64,000 nucleotides of DNA from Plasmodiophora brassicae (Eukaryota; Endomyxa: Phytomyxea; Phytomyxea; Plasmodiophorida), in NCBI GenBank assembly GCA_036867785.1, contig CP145414.1:496001-560000 (forward strand). Reading direction: 5' to 3'. This document shows positions 12,157-23,874 of the stretch, piece by piece; the first letter of the stretch is position 1; every line of letters begins with the position of its first letter. Under the pieces are notes generated by a model. It did not search any database. It was not told the origin of the DNA and saw nothing but the letters and a program-made list of their open reading frames with translations. A program made the translations under genes and the position numbers.

Positions 12157-13467
12157 CTAACCATTTCGCTGTTGCTCGGTGAGCGAGCTGGGGAACTTCA
12201 CGTGATACTCTACGGTCAACAGTCCGCGCTCGGAAGGGAAGTCCTTGATGGGCATCCCCTCGCCTGGAATCTCCTCCCGGAACCCGTGCGGTGTGATCTT
12301 GCCCTTTCTGTCAATGGAGACCTTGTGCCCATCAAGGTGCTCAAATGTACGCGTGAACCCGAGCAGAGCGTCCCGAAGCGAGATCACCATAGTTCTCACG
12401 AGATCGGTCGCACTAACCCGTTGGAAACTAAATACACCACACAGCGTCAGCAGGCAGCGGGACCAGCAAATGCCAAATGCAATCCATTACTGTTTGTGAG
12501 GTTGCGGTCGTAGAACGACGATAACATGCCCAGGCAGCTGTCCGATTGCCTGCTGACTTGCCCGCTCGAAGACAACCTCGTGATTATCCGGCGTTCCTCT
12601 TTCGATCATCAGCTGAAGTTCACGTTCAGCGAGTACCTTCATATGGACGGACAGATGGTTACCTTCAGTTCCTTGGGCTCATTAACAAGCCGAGTGCCGC
12701 CACATACGGGACACTTGTGCTTGAACGACTGGCCCGTCCCATGGCACACCGGACATGGAACCTCCATCTGTACATTGAAACCCGGGGCAAGTTCTTGAAT
12801 GCGATGAGTCTTGCCACGACCATGACATGCTATAAATCGTTATAGGGATCGTCCACAAAGAATTACCAAACGAATAATTGCCTTTGCATTTCACTGTCTG
12901 GGCATTGCGGGCTCCTGTGCCACGACAAGCGCGGCAGACCACCTCACGGTTGATCGTGAACGTCTGCTCGGCACCGTTGTAGAACTGCTCTAGCGTCACT
13001 TTGACTTCGACCCGATAGTCGCCCGATCTTGGCAAGTTCTGCACACCGATTCGCTCCACCTGTTGTTCCGGGTTATGACAATAGATATCGTCTGTCGCTA
13101 CGCAGGCCACACCTGTTTCACACCCTCCAGACCCTGCATATCATACACTGCCCGCAGATCGGGATCTGACAGGACAGCATGGGCCCGCTGAACATTGAGG
13201 AATCGTGTTTGGTCGCTCCCTTGGTCAACCAATAAACATCAGCATCCCTAGCGCGATGCCGTCCGTTTCATACATACCCGGGTTCTTGTCGGGGTGCAAC
13301 TTCAACGACAACTTCCTGAACGCCTTCTTGATGTCGGCATCGGTCGCCTTGTAATCCAACCCGAGTACATCGTACAGATCCAGGTCATCGCTTGGATCGT
13401 GCGCCGAGGCAAGACACGCAACGGCTATGGCTCCGCATGCCACAAGCAGCACGGTCCGGCCCGCCAT
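12157..13467 (-). CDS. DNAJB11: ER-lumenal DnaJ chaperone, ERdj3/DNAJB11-like
   Basis: It starts [20 protein letters not shown], a clear signal peptide ending near [10 protein letters not shown] domain follows: [20 protein letters not shown] and KLHPDKNPG with the HPD tripeptide that stimulates Hsp70 ATPase. After an intron, [17 protein letters not shown] completes the J domain. The substrate-binding part has [20 protein letters not shown] and a cysteine cluster ([24 protein letters not shown]), as in ERdj3. The C-terminal piece reads [20 protein letters not shown] and [20 protein letters not shown], with the stop soon after. The protein would assist BiP in folding secretory proteins. The ORF is open upstream of the chosen ATG, but only this ATG places the signal peptide at the N-terminus. 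At least three introns are present. Confidence 0.92.
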
Positions 13468-13649
13468 GGTCGCCCGCGCCACGTCAGTCACGGCGAGCGA
13501 TCGGATGCGTCTGACGGCCGCTTCACGGAGTCGCGCTGGCCAAAGCCCGACACAGTCCAAAGCGTCGAACAGGTCTGCCCGGCTTCCAGGCGGCGCGCCC
13601 GCTGGCCTGCGGGATGCTGCCTGTATAACGCGACGTTTATTGACATGCA

Positions 13650-14826
13650 CTAACGATCTGCCATGGACATGTTGGTCGTGCTCTCCATATCGTCGACATC
13701 ATCGGGCGAGGTGGCGCCGACGGTGGGCGACGGCGCACTCTGAAAGTACGGGTGCGTCAGGGCGTCTTCGGCGGAGATCCGCCGCGCTGGGTTGTATTCC
13801 AGCATGCGCATGAGGAGGTCGAGGCCGAGGTCATTCAGACGCGGGCAGATGGATCGGATGTTCTGACCAGGGAATTGCGGGAAATCGCCCCTGTACTCGG
13901 GCAGGTCGACAATGCCGGGCCAGGCGTCCGGGCTGGGTGTGCCGAACATTTCGAAAATCTTCAGCAGCTGATCCTTCTCGCTGCTGCCCGGGAGCAGCGG
14001 CCGACTAGTGGCCATCTCGGCGAAAATACACCCAACGGACCAGATGTCCACAGGCGTTGAATAGTTTCGGCTATTGACCACCGTTAGGGAACTCGTGGGA
14101 ACCAATGGTGCCGCTGTGAACGTACCTCCCCATGAGGACGTCTGGCGCTCTGTACCACAGGGTAACGACCTCGTGGGTATAATTCCTCACAGGGATACCG
14201 AAGGCCCTCGCCAAACCGAAGTCAGCGAGCTTCAATTCACCCTCGACGTTGATTAAGAGATTCTGCGGTTTCAGGTCACGATGCAGAACACGATGGTGAT
14301 GACAGTAGGCAACACCGAGCAGCAGCTGTACGGCAGACTGTCATGTACGGGTTCTTAGCAGCAACCCATCCATATATACCTGCTTCAAGAACGACTGAAT
14401 AGCAGCAGGGTCAAGCCCTTTATCGCCAGCAGCGTCCAGGTACTTCTTCAGGTCTTGATCGAGAAACTCGAACACCAGAGTCAACTTCTTTTCCGTATGG
14501 ACAACGTCATACAACCTGTGGCATTTCCCGTCAGATTCGATCATAACTGGCACGCAGGCCCAGTACTACCTGACGATATTAGGGTGATGCAGCTGCTTTA
14601 ACAATGATATTTCGCGGATGGCTGTTGAAGGAATGCCCTCATCGTCGACAGTCAGCCGAATCTTCTTGAGCGCCAGCAGATCTCCTGCAGCGCCGACGAC
14701 TCAGACCCCAAGCGCCACACGAGAACGACGGGAGGCACGCGCACCGGTTTGCCTGTCCTTGGCCTTGTACACGATGCCGTATGTGCCCTCGCCAATTTTC
14801 TCGAGCTTCTGATAGCGCTCCGACAT
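13650..14826 (-). CDS. PSTAIRE-type cyclin-dependent kinase (CDK1/CDK2/CDKA-like)
   Basis: It starts [20 protein letters not shown] with the glycine-loop motif. The cyclin-binding helix reads [20 protein letters not shown], a perfect PSTAIRE. The catalytic loop is [16 protein letters not shown], the magnesium site is [17 protein letters not shown], and the activation segment continues [17 protein letters not shown], which supplies the usual activating Thr. Later blocks are [38 protein letters not shown] and the final ALTHPYFQS. All kinase residues needed for activity are visible. A Ser/Thr/Asp-rich tail of about 30 residues ([20 protein letters not shown]) extends beyond the usual CDK end. 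The family drives cell-cycle transitions when bound to cyclins. CDK1 and CDK2 cannot be told apart from this reading. Several short introns interrupt the frame. Confidence 0.93.
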
Positions 14827-15302
14827 GTCCCGCGCCGGTACTCCGGCAACCGTGCAGGGTGCCGCACAGCCGGCAGCTACTCCGCGCAGCCGATCGCAGT
14901 CGCGCACCGAGCGCCTTATTTCGACCGCGGCAATCGTGACGGGACGATTTCCCCAACGCTTGTCTGACTGAACTGAACACAGCACGCGGGGGCGATGCCA
15001 GAGAACCTCTGCCGGAAGCACGACTGCGATCTGTGATCGGCAGGCCGCGATACCGCTGTCGAGCGATGCTCGAGGAAGGGTCGATCACGATGATGTCAGC
15101 TACAATAAGGACGGGTGGGTGGCCAATCGTCTATGGCGGACCGCACGAATAGGCGCAGCGTTTTGAAGCGAGCTCTACGTCGGCGACTGTAGCCATGGCA
15201 TTTGCTTGATCGACCAGTCGTCCTGATATCACGGCGGCGCGGCTAAATTCGCCCAACTTTGCCGATCAGCGTGCCGAATTCCGTGGCAGCGTGTCCGCCA
15301 TC
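14827..15302. promoter_or_regulatory. Divergent intergenic region between CDK and Rab escort genes
   Basis: About 475 bases separate the starts of two genes transcribed away from each other, so promoters for both must lie here. Minus-strand open frames continue in-frame upstream of the CDK start but have no family resemblance. I see no clear TATA box or repeated element. Confidence 0.35.
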
Positions 15303-16845
15303 ATGACGTTCGAGGACGACGACGGCCCTGTCAAGTTGGCCGAAGGCACGTACGACGATGTGATTGTGGGGACGGGGCTGGCGGCCTCCGTCCTGGCGGC
15401 GGCGCTGGCCGGTGACGGCCGGGCGGTCTTGCACTGCGACGCCAACGGGTACTACGGCGATGAGACTGCCACGGTACCATGGCGCCAGCTGATACAGCGC
15501 CTGGAGAAGGATCCGCGATACGGTGCCGTTTCTGTCGACGTTCCGGACGACGATGACGGGTCGGTCGATGGCAACGCGTACCTGTTCGACCTGATGCCGT
15601 TGGTGCTCTATTCCCGGTCCGACATTGTTGACGCCCTTGTTCGCAGTCGCTCTTCGAACTACCTGTCCTTCCGCTGCATCGAACGGCACTTCGCATTGGT
15701 CGATGGGAGAGTCGTCTCCGTGCCCATGTCGAGGAACGACGTCTTCCAGTCCGACTGTATCGATCGCGCTGATAAACGGCGCCTGATGAAGTTGATGCAC
15801 GTCGTCATGGACGGTGATCGCCTCGCCACGGCGCCCAGCAACGCAATGGACCGGGACCTCCTCGGCCAGTACTCGGACAGGCCGTTTCGCGAGTATCTTG
15901 CTGCTATCGGCCTATCGCCCATGCTGCAGACGTTCATCATTTATTCGTTCTGTTTCGATGACGGTGAAACCATGTCGACGGATCAGGGCATTGCTGCGCT
16001 GAAGAAGTTCCTGATGTCCATGGGTCGCTTTGATCGTGGCGCACTGCTCTATCCGGTCTATGGCACGGGCGACCTCCCACAGGCGTTCTGCAGGCTGGCT
16101 GCTGTGTACGGCGCCACGTATCTGCTTCGGTGCGCGCCAGATCTGACGGACGACGAGATGGTTCTGGGTGGCACCGACCAACGGATTGATTTCCAGAACG
16201 TTATCACTCGTGAGGTGTACGACGCTTCGTCGACCGATAGTGTTTCAAGGTGCATATGCGTCAGCCGGGTCCCGATTGTCGATGGAGTTGGTATATGCAT
16301 GCTGACTGTGCCGCCTGACGATCCTGGTCAGCACGTCGTTCGTGTACTCCAGGTAGTGGTTGATAGGGAAACAAATGTGCCAGAACTGTGCTGACGGGTT
16401 CGCGCAGGTCGATGAAGCATCCGGCTGCGCCCCACCAGGCTCGTACATTATCTACCTGTCGACAAGGCAATGCGATCGGGCACAAGAGCGTATCAGGGGC
16501 GTTCTCGAAAGGATTGTCACGTCAGCCAACAGGAAACGCACGGTCTTCTTCTGTGAGCATCGCTCATCGCTAATCATCCAGCAGTCCCGTAAGACCTGTG
16601 GCACCAACCAAGGGGATGACGTAACGGCAGAACTCAAGTCGCGTCGAAGAATTTCGATATCCGGCTCTTCGTACCTGTTCGATGCTGATGACATGGTCAA
16701 GGAGGCGCGTAATGCGTTTGAGCAATTGCGTCCTGGGTCCGAGTTTCTTCGGCAGCGGCCAGGGGAGGACGACGACTTGGATGTTGACACCAGGAACAAT
16801 CCCGAGTTCTGTCGCATCGTCACCGATGACACTAATGCGGGATAA
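15303..16845 (+). CDS. CHM: Rab escort protein (Rab geranylgeranyl transferase component A)
   Basis: It starts MTFEDDDGPVKLAEGTYDDV and continues VIVGTGLAASVLAAALAGDG, the GDI/REP dinucleotide-fold motif, with NGYYGDETATVPW. It then reads NAYLFDLMPLVLYSRSDIVD and VDGRVVSVPMSRNDVFQS, which match REP better than Rab GDI. The Rab-binding platform is represented by KKFLMSMGRFDRGALLYPVY and GDLPQAFCRLAAVYGATYLL. After a short intron near 16.37-16.42 kb, YIIYLSTRQCDRAQERIRGV and VKEARNAFEQLRPGSEFL give the REP C-terminal part. REP presents newly made Rab GTPases to geranylgeranyl transferase and delivers them to membranes. An alternative GTG lies 12 bases upstream; the ATG is the natural start. The exon joins in the last 500 bases are approximate. 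Length, about 500 residues, is a little below animal REPs. Confidence 0.88.
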
Positions 16846-17013
16846 ACGACGTCACCTTCGATTTTCCGTTCAGCGATGTTGACGTCATGCTCCATGACGC
16901 AACTGATGCGCTGTCACCCTACAGTCCAGATCTCAACTGCTTCAATACTCGGGCGTTCAAATCAAATAACGTGAGTGTCGCCAGCAGAGACACCAGGGGT
17001 GTCCTCTGACGGG

Positions 17014-18711
17014 ATGACGGGTCCACACCCGAAAGGATTTACGTATTGGGCGAGGCATCCAGCCATACGCATTGTGAATATCACAGCAATTACGCTGCTG
17101 AACTGCGTCCTCTTCCTGAAGGATCCCATATCACACTCGCCTGCTGAGGCGGAGCTACCTGTGCTTGGGCCAGCCATGAAGTTCATGTTCTACCACTATG
17201 CCTACCTCGATGCCTGGGGCATGATCTTCAAAACCATCTTCGCACTGGTGTATCTAGCTGTGGGTCTGTTCTTTGGCAAGTACGTCCTCCATGACTTCCT
17301 GTTCAGGAACCGATTCGAGTAAGGCGCTGTCTGCGCCTGTCGTTTCGCCGTTACGGTGTGTGACACGCGCATTGATAGGTGGGCCATGTTTAACGACGAC
17401 AAGGGATCGTGGTTCTGCATGTGCCTGTCGAGCTTGTGGTCCCTGTATGCGGGCTGCTTCATATTCAACGCTCTCGAGGAGTTGTGTAACCCGAAAGCGT
17501 ACGTGCAATGGTTTCGTATGTGTCCTGGCAGGCCAGCTGACAGGACACCCGGTGCACAGTAATGACTACGACGGGTTTAATGACGGCCTGGGATTCACGT
17601 TCGGCGAGTTCCACGAATTTCTGAGCCCGTTTTCACTGTCGTTCAACGTGTTCACCATCGTTATGGTGTTCGATGACATCCTCCAGGTACGACCGCCATC
17701 AGCTACAGCCACAGACTGTATCTGAGTCTCTGTTGTCTAGGATCGGAACAACGACGCGAACGCTCGCAGCGCAGGAACCGTCTCGATATTCGGGTCCTTC
17801 TTCGAGGGGGATCCTTATCCGGACACGTGGGTGGGCCTCAAGAAGATATACCGGGCAGCGAACGGGTTCGTTCGCGTGGCACTCTTCTGGTACGTTCCCG
17901 TCGATGTTGATTCGGCAACGCCTGCGATTCTGATTCAACCCGACGCAGGATCGTTGCCGTCCTGCTGATCACGTTCCACATCCTTGTAGCGAACTCCTAT
18001 CACCTGGAGCACGACTGGACCCACAAGAGGCTCATCCCAGCCATGTCGGAATTCGACAGGTAAGCCGCAGGCGTGACCTGTGGAGCAGCGGCTCGTGGCT
18101 GACCTCCTTGCCAGATCTATGCTCGCCGCCATTATCACGTCGTTGGAGTTGATCTGCATCATGCAGGACGAGGAGTTCCCGCGGTTCAATGCCATCCATC
18201 GTGTCCGACTGTTCGGGTTCAACTCGTACCGTATCCACATTGCATTCAAGCAATGCGACATCGTCGTTACCGGCAAATGGTTCAACTACTCCCTGGTCCT
18301 GTTCACTCTTCTGATCAACTTCATCATGTTCGACTATCAGGTATGTGGAGATGCGCGCCTAAGTGCACACCAACGATCCTAACGCGTGGCATTTCTAGTT
18401 CACGTACACGCCAGATTTCTACCAGCAATCGCTGACGTCGGACGGTTTCATCATCAACACGAACGGGAAGATCCTCGAGAAGGCAAAGTCGGGATGTGTA
18501 CGGGAAATTATCGCAACCGGATCTGACCCCAATCCTCCATAGGTACCTGGGTGTCCCCCGAAGTATCATGGGCCTGACCGTGCTGCCAATGGCCGTGACC
18601 ATCGCCGGGTTCGTCTTCTGCCTGGTCCGCGACGCGCACCTGAAGCGCCAGGAGAAGCGAAAGCTCAAGGACCTGCAGGCGCTCGAGTTCAGCGTGTCGG
18701 AGGCGCTGTAG
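17014..18711 (+). CDS. TMEM117: TMEM117-like multipass membrane protein
   Basis: Multi-exon; the first ATG in phase gives MTGPHPKGFTYWARHPAIRI, then LLNCVLFLKDPISHSPAEAE, which matches the start of TMEM117. An intron at about 17319-17378 (60 bases, GTAAGG to GATAG) joins NRFE to WAMFNDDKGSW, preserving the family motif. Later blocks include FNDGLGFTFGEFHEFLSPFS, EFPRFNAIHRVRLFGFNSYR and the strongly conserved IVVTGKWFNYSLVLFTLLIN. The end is a hydrophobic segment, LGVPRSIMGLTVLPMAVTIA, and a basic cytosolic tail. Six to eight membrane segments are likely. Animal TMEM117 has been linked to ER-stress-related cell death signalling, but its molecular activity is unknown. An upstream exon around 16.85-16.97 kb is possible but I cannot join it in frame. 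Confidence 0.85.
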
Positions 18712-18980
18712 ACGACCCTGCCTTGCTATACATTATACAGACTTAATCCGACCCTGACAATCGGCTCGCGAATCGACATCCGTTCAGCAGCGCCCAGCAG
18801 ATGGGAATGGTGGCACACGTGGGCTGCACGACGAAAAGTGCGCGACTGGTGTCGGAGATTCGCGGGCGCAGTGCGGCGGACTCAACAGATTGCACCCGGC
18901 GGCGCGGACGGTGGACGACGACAGCAGCGGCGACGACACGGGCGCGCGAGCGTGGTACCGGGCCAACAGACACGGTCGTG

Positions 18981-20486
18981 ATGCTGGATCTAGCGGCGGA
19001 GAATCGCGAGGGGCAGCCCGCCGCCATTCCGAAGCCGACGCCGCCGGCCGCGCCAGCGCAGCTGTCCGCCTCGGTGATTGCGTCGTCGTTCGTCGAGCAG
19101 TACTACATGACGCTGGGCAACGCGCCGCAGAACGTCCACCGGTTCTACGGCATCGACTCGCGGTTTGCCAGGCTCGAGCAGGGCACGGCGCTGCCGATCG
19201 ACCAGGACCACAACGTCGTCGGCCAGGTGCAGATCCATGAGAAGATTCGCGAACTGCAGTACCAGAATTGCAAGGTGCTCATCGACACGATCGACTTCCA
19301 GGAGTCCCTCGACGGGTCCATCCTCGTCCTGGTCACGGGTCTGTTCAGCAACCAGGGTGAGCTCCCTCGTTGTCGTTCCCTGTCGCTATCGTCCCGCTGA
19401 CGGCCCGCTTGCTCAGGTGAGACGCCGCGTCCCTTCTGCCAGTCCGTCGTCCTGGCTCGTCAGGAACGCGGGTTCTACGTGCGCAACGACCTGCTGCGTT
19501 ACACCGGGTCTGGGCCTCGTACCGAGACGCCGCCTGTCACTCCCGTAGCGCCTGGAACGTCGGTTCCTCAGCCCAATCCTCCTCAGGAAGAGGCCCCTGT
19601 CGCACCCGCTCCTCCTGCCGCCGCCGCCAACGCCGCCGCCGCTGAGGAGGAACCGGCGTCCGCGCCCGCGTCAGCTGAGGAAGAATCGGAGGGCAACGAA
19701 CCGGAGGTTGTTGAGGCTGACGAGAAGGCTGTCACGGAAGATGACCCGCAAGCTGAGGACGCTGAACCTGCCCCTGAACAGGAGGAGGCGGAGGCAGCCG
19801 TGCCTGAAGCTCCCGAAGTCGTTGAAGAGAAGCCTGTCGAACCCGCTCCGAAGCCGGCGCGCCCGTCGTCGTGGGCGTCGCTCGTACGCAAGGACCTTCC
19901 AGCGCCAGCTCCGTCTGCGCCGACCACGTCTGTCAAGCCCGCCGCCGCTCCTTCTGCGCCAACCACGTCTGTTAAGCCCGCCGCCGCCCGCAACGTCGCT
20001 CCTGCCACCGAGGCCGCTTCCACGCCAGCGCCCGGCGAGCAGCCGACCCAGAAGCCGTTCATTCCCGCGAAGTCGCCGCCAAACCTGTCGAACCACTTGT
20101 TCGTGCAGAACCTGCCGGACGGCGTCACCCAAGCCGAGGTCGCGTCCCTGTTCAAGGCCTACGGCCCGATTGTTCGCGTCGAACTGCTGCCCAAGCGCCC
20201 GTTCGCGTTCGTCGTCTTCGAATCCGCCGACGGCGTCGCCAAGTCGCTGCAGGCGAAGTCGATCGTCCTTCAGGGCCGCGAACTCTCCGTTGACCAGCGC
20301 AAACCTCGTGGGTCGTTCGGCGCCGGGCGCGGCTTCCGAGGCGGACGCGGCGGTGCATCCGCCCCCGGGTCCCGAGGTCGGGGACGATATGTGGCACGTG
20401 GCACCCGCAACACCAACAACAACAACAACAACAGCAACAGCAAACCGGCGCCTACTCCTGCGGCCGCTGAACCCGCTCAGGCCTGA
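18981..20486 (+). CDS. G3BP: G3BP-like RNA-binding protein (NTF2-like + RRM + RGG)
   Basis: It starts MLDLAAENREGQPAAIPKPT. An NTF2-like domain spans about residues 30-155: SASVIASSFVEQYYMTLGNA, VHRFYGIDSRFARLEQG, LIDTIDFQESLDGSILVLVT. A short intron near 19.36-19.42 kb is followed by PFCQSVVLARQERGFYVRND. A long Pro/Glu/Ala-rich acidic region follows, with a repeated SAPTTSVKPAAA unit. Near residue 350 comes an RRM: LSNHLFVQNLPDGVTQAEVA and RPFAFVVFESADGVAKSLQ. The C-terminus is RGG-rich (GAGRGFRGGRGG) with an Asn/Ser tract. This domain order is diagnostic of G3BP, which binds RNA and nucleates stress granules. The acidic middle and RGG tail are the parts that tune condensation in the animal proteins. 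The neighbouring genes give no further hint. Confidence 0.92.
20405..20440 (+). repeat. AAC/AGC triplet repeat coding an Asn/Ser tract
   Basis: An interrupted run of AAC and AGC codons in the tail of the G3BP-like gene encodes mostly asparagine with a few serines. It is probably length-variable between isolates. Confidence 0.7.
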
Positions 20487-20559
20487 TAGCTCACAGGCAG
20501 GTGCGACATTGGTGTCTGCTGACTCTGCACGTGCCGACATATACTCAGGAGGATCGATG

Positions 20560-21245
20560 CACCATAAACTGTTGTGCCATTGCCATAGTCCATTTGCAAC
20601 GCCAGCCGAAACTGAAGCCGTTACACGATGACGAGCGCCCCGCCGTTACCCGTATTCGCGCCTGTCGTCGGATCGTAGAACGAACGTTGCGGAACGTTCC
20701 ATGCGCTCGTCATCCCCGCTGGACATTGCAACTCGGTTCCTCGTTTCCACAGGCCCTTCGTGCTCCCATCCAGGCTGGTCCATCATCCAGGCAGCGTTTC
20801 GCCGGTCACGCCATGTCTCGCCTTCCTGCCGAATCGACCGTTGCTGCTGCTGCTGCTGCTGCTGCCGCCGCCGCTGCGCGAACCTCGCCGCCTCACCACC
20901 GACACCTTCCCCGATATCGTTCAACGACTCAGTACGACAGCGCCCTGCCGGGATCGCTCCGCTGCAGTACAGCATCGGGCGGCAGCAGCAACGCAGCCGG
21001 TATCCAGCAGTGTGACCACGCTGCCGCGTTCCAACCTTGGCGACCGTACCCGCGCGTCAGGTAAGCGCGCCCGCTTCTGAATATCTCCGACCGGAGCGCT
21101 TCCCAGCCGTCGACTCGTTGCCTGTGCAGGCGTCCGCCCGCCCCAACGCGTCGCCACCCCTCAAGCGCGTGCATGCTTTGCAGCTCCCCACTGGTGGTGT
21201 AACGCGGAGAAATCGGCTTCACGCGTCGCGTCCCTGATGCCACCC
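20560..21245 (+). other. Unresolved transcribed-looking region, possible small gene
   Basis: No reading frame here matches a known family. On the plus strand there is a textbook intron (GTAAGCGCG at about 21062 to TGCCTGTGCAG at about 21129), which suggests a plus-strand transcript whose upstream exon lies around 20.76-21.06 kb and whose downstream exon starts GCGTCCGCCCG. On the minus strand a Gln-rich frame (about 20975-20646) is also open. The (GCT)n tract at 20842-20864 would code Leu, Ala or Cys on plus and Gln, Ser or Ala on minus. I cannot choose a frame or even be sure the product is a protein. Confidence 0.25.
20842..20864 (+). repeat. GCT trinucleotide microsatellite
   Basis: About eight perfect GCT units followed by CGC/CGG-rich triplets. 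It lies in an unassigned gene region and is likely polymorphic in copy number. Confidence 0.85.
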
Positions 21246-21367
21246 AGTTGCAGCTGCACGGCCGCTGATTGTAACGCAGGGCACCCCTCATGGCCAGACT
21301 GAGATTCCGTCGGCGACAGCGAAATATCTCGACGCGCTGATGGTTGCCTAGGGAGCCGTAGGGGGGC

Positions 21368-23673
21368 ATGGCGGCGGCCACCGAGCCAGAGTTCGTCGTT
21401 GTCGCCGACCTCGACTGCACGGTCGCCGTCGAAGCGCCGAACGCGCCATGGCGGTACGGTGCGTTGGCGACGGCCGTCGTCCGCGTCGGCGGGGCGTCGG
21501 TCCCGATCCAGTCGCAGTACTTCACCAACGGGGTACGCGCGTCCAGGCTCGTCTTCAAGGTCATGGTGGACAGGAAATCGATCCGGAAGGACGATGAAGA
21601 CCGCGTTATCGTCGACGTGAACCCGCCGTTCCACCCGGACGCGAACCCGGTCGATGTGAACGCCAAGTTCCGCACCGGGTTCGTCGAGTTGCACGATTTC
21701 GTCATGACGGGGCGGTTTCAGCCGAACATCAGGACGGCGGTCGCCGTCTGTGCCGTCGCGGCCCACATGGGCGTCTCGGTCCACGCCGAGTACCTCGCGT
21801 ACATTCGTCAGCAACTGTCGCAGGTCACCGCTCCCGACGTCCTGCAGAGCGCATGGGAGTGCTGCTTCGACGACCTCGTCAAGGACAGCGAGCGCGTCAT
21901 GGCCAGGGAGTTCGGCACGTACAAAGGCAGGCAGTTCCATGGGTTCGTTCTGCGGCTCGTCGCCGAGGTACCAAACGCGTTTCGTGCACTGTTGCCCGCC
22001 TTGACTTGTGGTGTGCTCAGATCCTCGAGTGCCCTGAGCTGGTGTCCGGGGGCATCTACACGGTCAGCGACATCGTGCAATCGTATCTGAACCATCACCA
22101 GAACGTCGACGTGAACGGGTTCGAGCGGCTGACGGCGCCGATGACATCGCTGCACGAAGTCAACCCGCAGCATTGCACGTTCTTCGTCGAGCGGATCCAG
22201 GCGTACGAAGCGAAGGGCGAGCTGGTGGCCAGCAGCGACCACACGCACCGGTTCGCCGCCCTGCTGCGACGCCTGGAGGCGATGCTCGCCAAGAACTTCT
22301 TCTCGTTCCGCACCCAGGAGCTGATGGTCATCCGACCCGGCATCTTCGCCAACATGCTGCTGAACCCGGACCTGGTCGTCAAGGACAAACTCGACGTCAG
22401 CAACATCGTCGCCGCCTACCTGAAGGAGAAGGACCCGCAAATCACGACTGAGGAGTTCTACATGGTCGTGAAGGTCATGGATGACTTCCCGATTTCGGCG
22501 GACGACGTCATCTTCTTCGCCAACCGTATCGAGCATCACACGCCGCTGACGGCGGGCCTGCACGCGGGCATTGCCAGCGTTCTGTCGCAGGTGCTGATCA
22601 CCTGCAAGGACGTCATGGCGCGTTGCATCCAGAGCATTCCCATAGCGTCGTTCGTTGCCATCTCGTTGCGCACGCTGTGCGACGTCCTGTCCAGGGACGC
22701 GCTGCAATGTGGCCACGAGGACCTGGTGTTCGACCTCGTCTCGGATTACCTGGCGAAGAAGTCGGCGTCGCTGACGACGGAAGAGGTCGAGACGTTCTGG
22801 CGGACATGCCGGTTCCATCTGCTGTCGTCAGCGTGCCTGGCGCGTGCGTTCCAGGAGCGGACGCTGCCGAAGGAGTACCTGGCGGCCGCCTTGATCCACA
22901 AGCAGCGCTCCGAGAAGGGCGAGGTCGACGAACGCAAATGCGATTTCGACTCGTACGCGAAATCGATTCTGGTGCTTCGCCCGCGTCTGTCGCTGGAGGA
23001 CCTGAAGGCGCGCGAGGAAGAGGACAGAGCCGTGCAGGCCGTAATGGACTCGCAGCGCGTCAACCCGGACCGATGCAGCCGGGTGATGCAGGTCGCCGAC
23101 GACGGCGCCACGATTTGTGTGTCGTCGGACGTCGACGACGAGAACGAGAAGGGCGCCGCCCTGTTCCAGCACGGGTTCGATTGCGCCCAGGGCGGGTTGT
23201 TCTCGTTCGAGGTGAAGATCGAGAAGCTGCCGGCGGAGTTCTGGGAGGTCCTCGTGGGCGTCGCGGATCGGGACCACCCGACTGATAAGTGGGTCGGCGC
23301 CACGGCCACGTCGTGGTGCTACCTGGCGCTGCACTCGGGGTCGCGCACCTACAACAACACGGTCTGCGGGCAGTACAACACGACCGAGACGCTGAGCATC
23401 GGCGACACGATCGGCGTCCTGCTGGACTGTACCGACAGGAAGAGCGCCGTCATCTCGTTCTCGGTCAACTCGGCCGACAAGGGCAACGCGTTCGAGGACA
23501 TCCACGCGTACGGTGAGCTGCCCAAGGAAGGCACGGGGAGAGGCGACGAGGCGGCGGGGGCGGCGCCCCAGCCTGGTGCGCCCCCACCCGCCAACGTCTT
23601 CTACCCGGCCGTCTCCCTCAATCGCAAAGGCGTCCAGGTCAAAGTCGGCCGGTTCAAATGGAGACGGCATTAA
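21368..23673 (+). CDS. BTB/BACK-like protein with C-terminal SPRY (B30.2) domain
   Basis: Two exons. Exon 1 runs 21368-21967 and ends RLVAE; a 53-base intron (GTACCA to GCTCAG, 21968-22020) leads into ILECPELVSGGIYTVSDIV. The N-terminal half looks like a degenerate MATH/BTB-type module (FTNGVRASRLVFKVMVDRKS). Several helical BACK-like units follow: LVSGGIYTVSDIVQSYLNHH, LNPDLVVKDKLDVSNIVAAY and DLVFDLVSDYLAKKSASLTT. From about residue 530 there is a SPRY domain: GGLFSFEVKIEKLPAEFWEV, LVGVADRDHPTDKWVGATA, YNNTVCGQYNTTETLSIGDT, IGVLLDCTDRKSAVISFSVN and FYPAVSLNRKGVQVKVG. BTB/BACK proteins commonly serve as Cullin-3 substrate adaptors and SPRY domains bind partner proteins, so an E3-adaptor role is plausible but inferred. 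The repeated helical units resemble one another, hinting at internal duplication. The SPRY call is firm; the BTB/BACK call is moderate. Confidence 0.75.
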
Positions 23674-23874
23674 TATAGATCCAGGTTTTAAAGACCGGCG
23701 CGACCGTTTGGTTCATGCCTGACTCCGCGGCGGAGGGCTCCGACGTGTAACGTAGCGGGCGACGTGCCGCTGCCGCGTCGACAATGTCCTGGTTGGGATT
23801 TAGGGAGGCGGATAGCACCTGACCACGACCATGTGCGTAGGCGGTGGCGAGCTAGGCGTCGTCATTCGTGAAGT

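Noticed and set aside
19583-20155. Minus-strand 190-codon Gly/Ala/Ser-rich frame
   Set aside because: It is the antisense shadow of the Pro/Glu/Ala-rich linker of the G3BP-like gene.
20501-21064. 187-codon plus-strand frame with a poly-Ala run
   Set aside because: The poly-Ala comes from a GCT microsatellite; the rest has no signal and the frame conflicts with the intron seen nearby.
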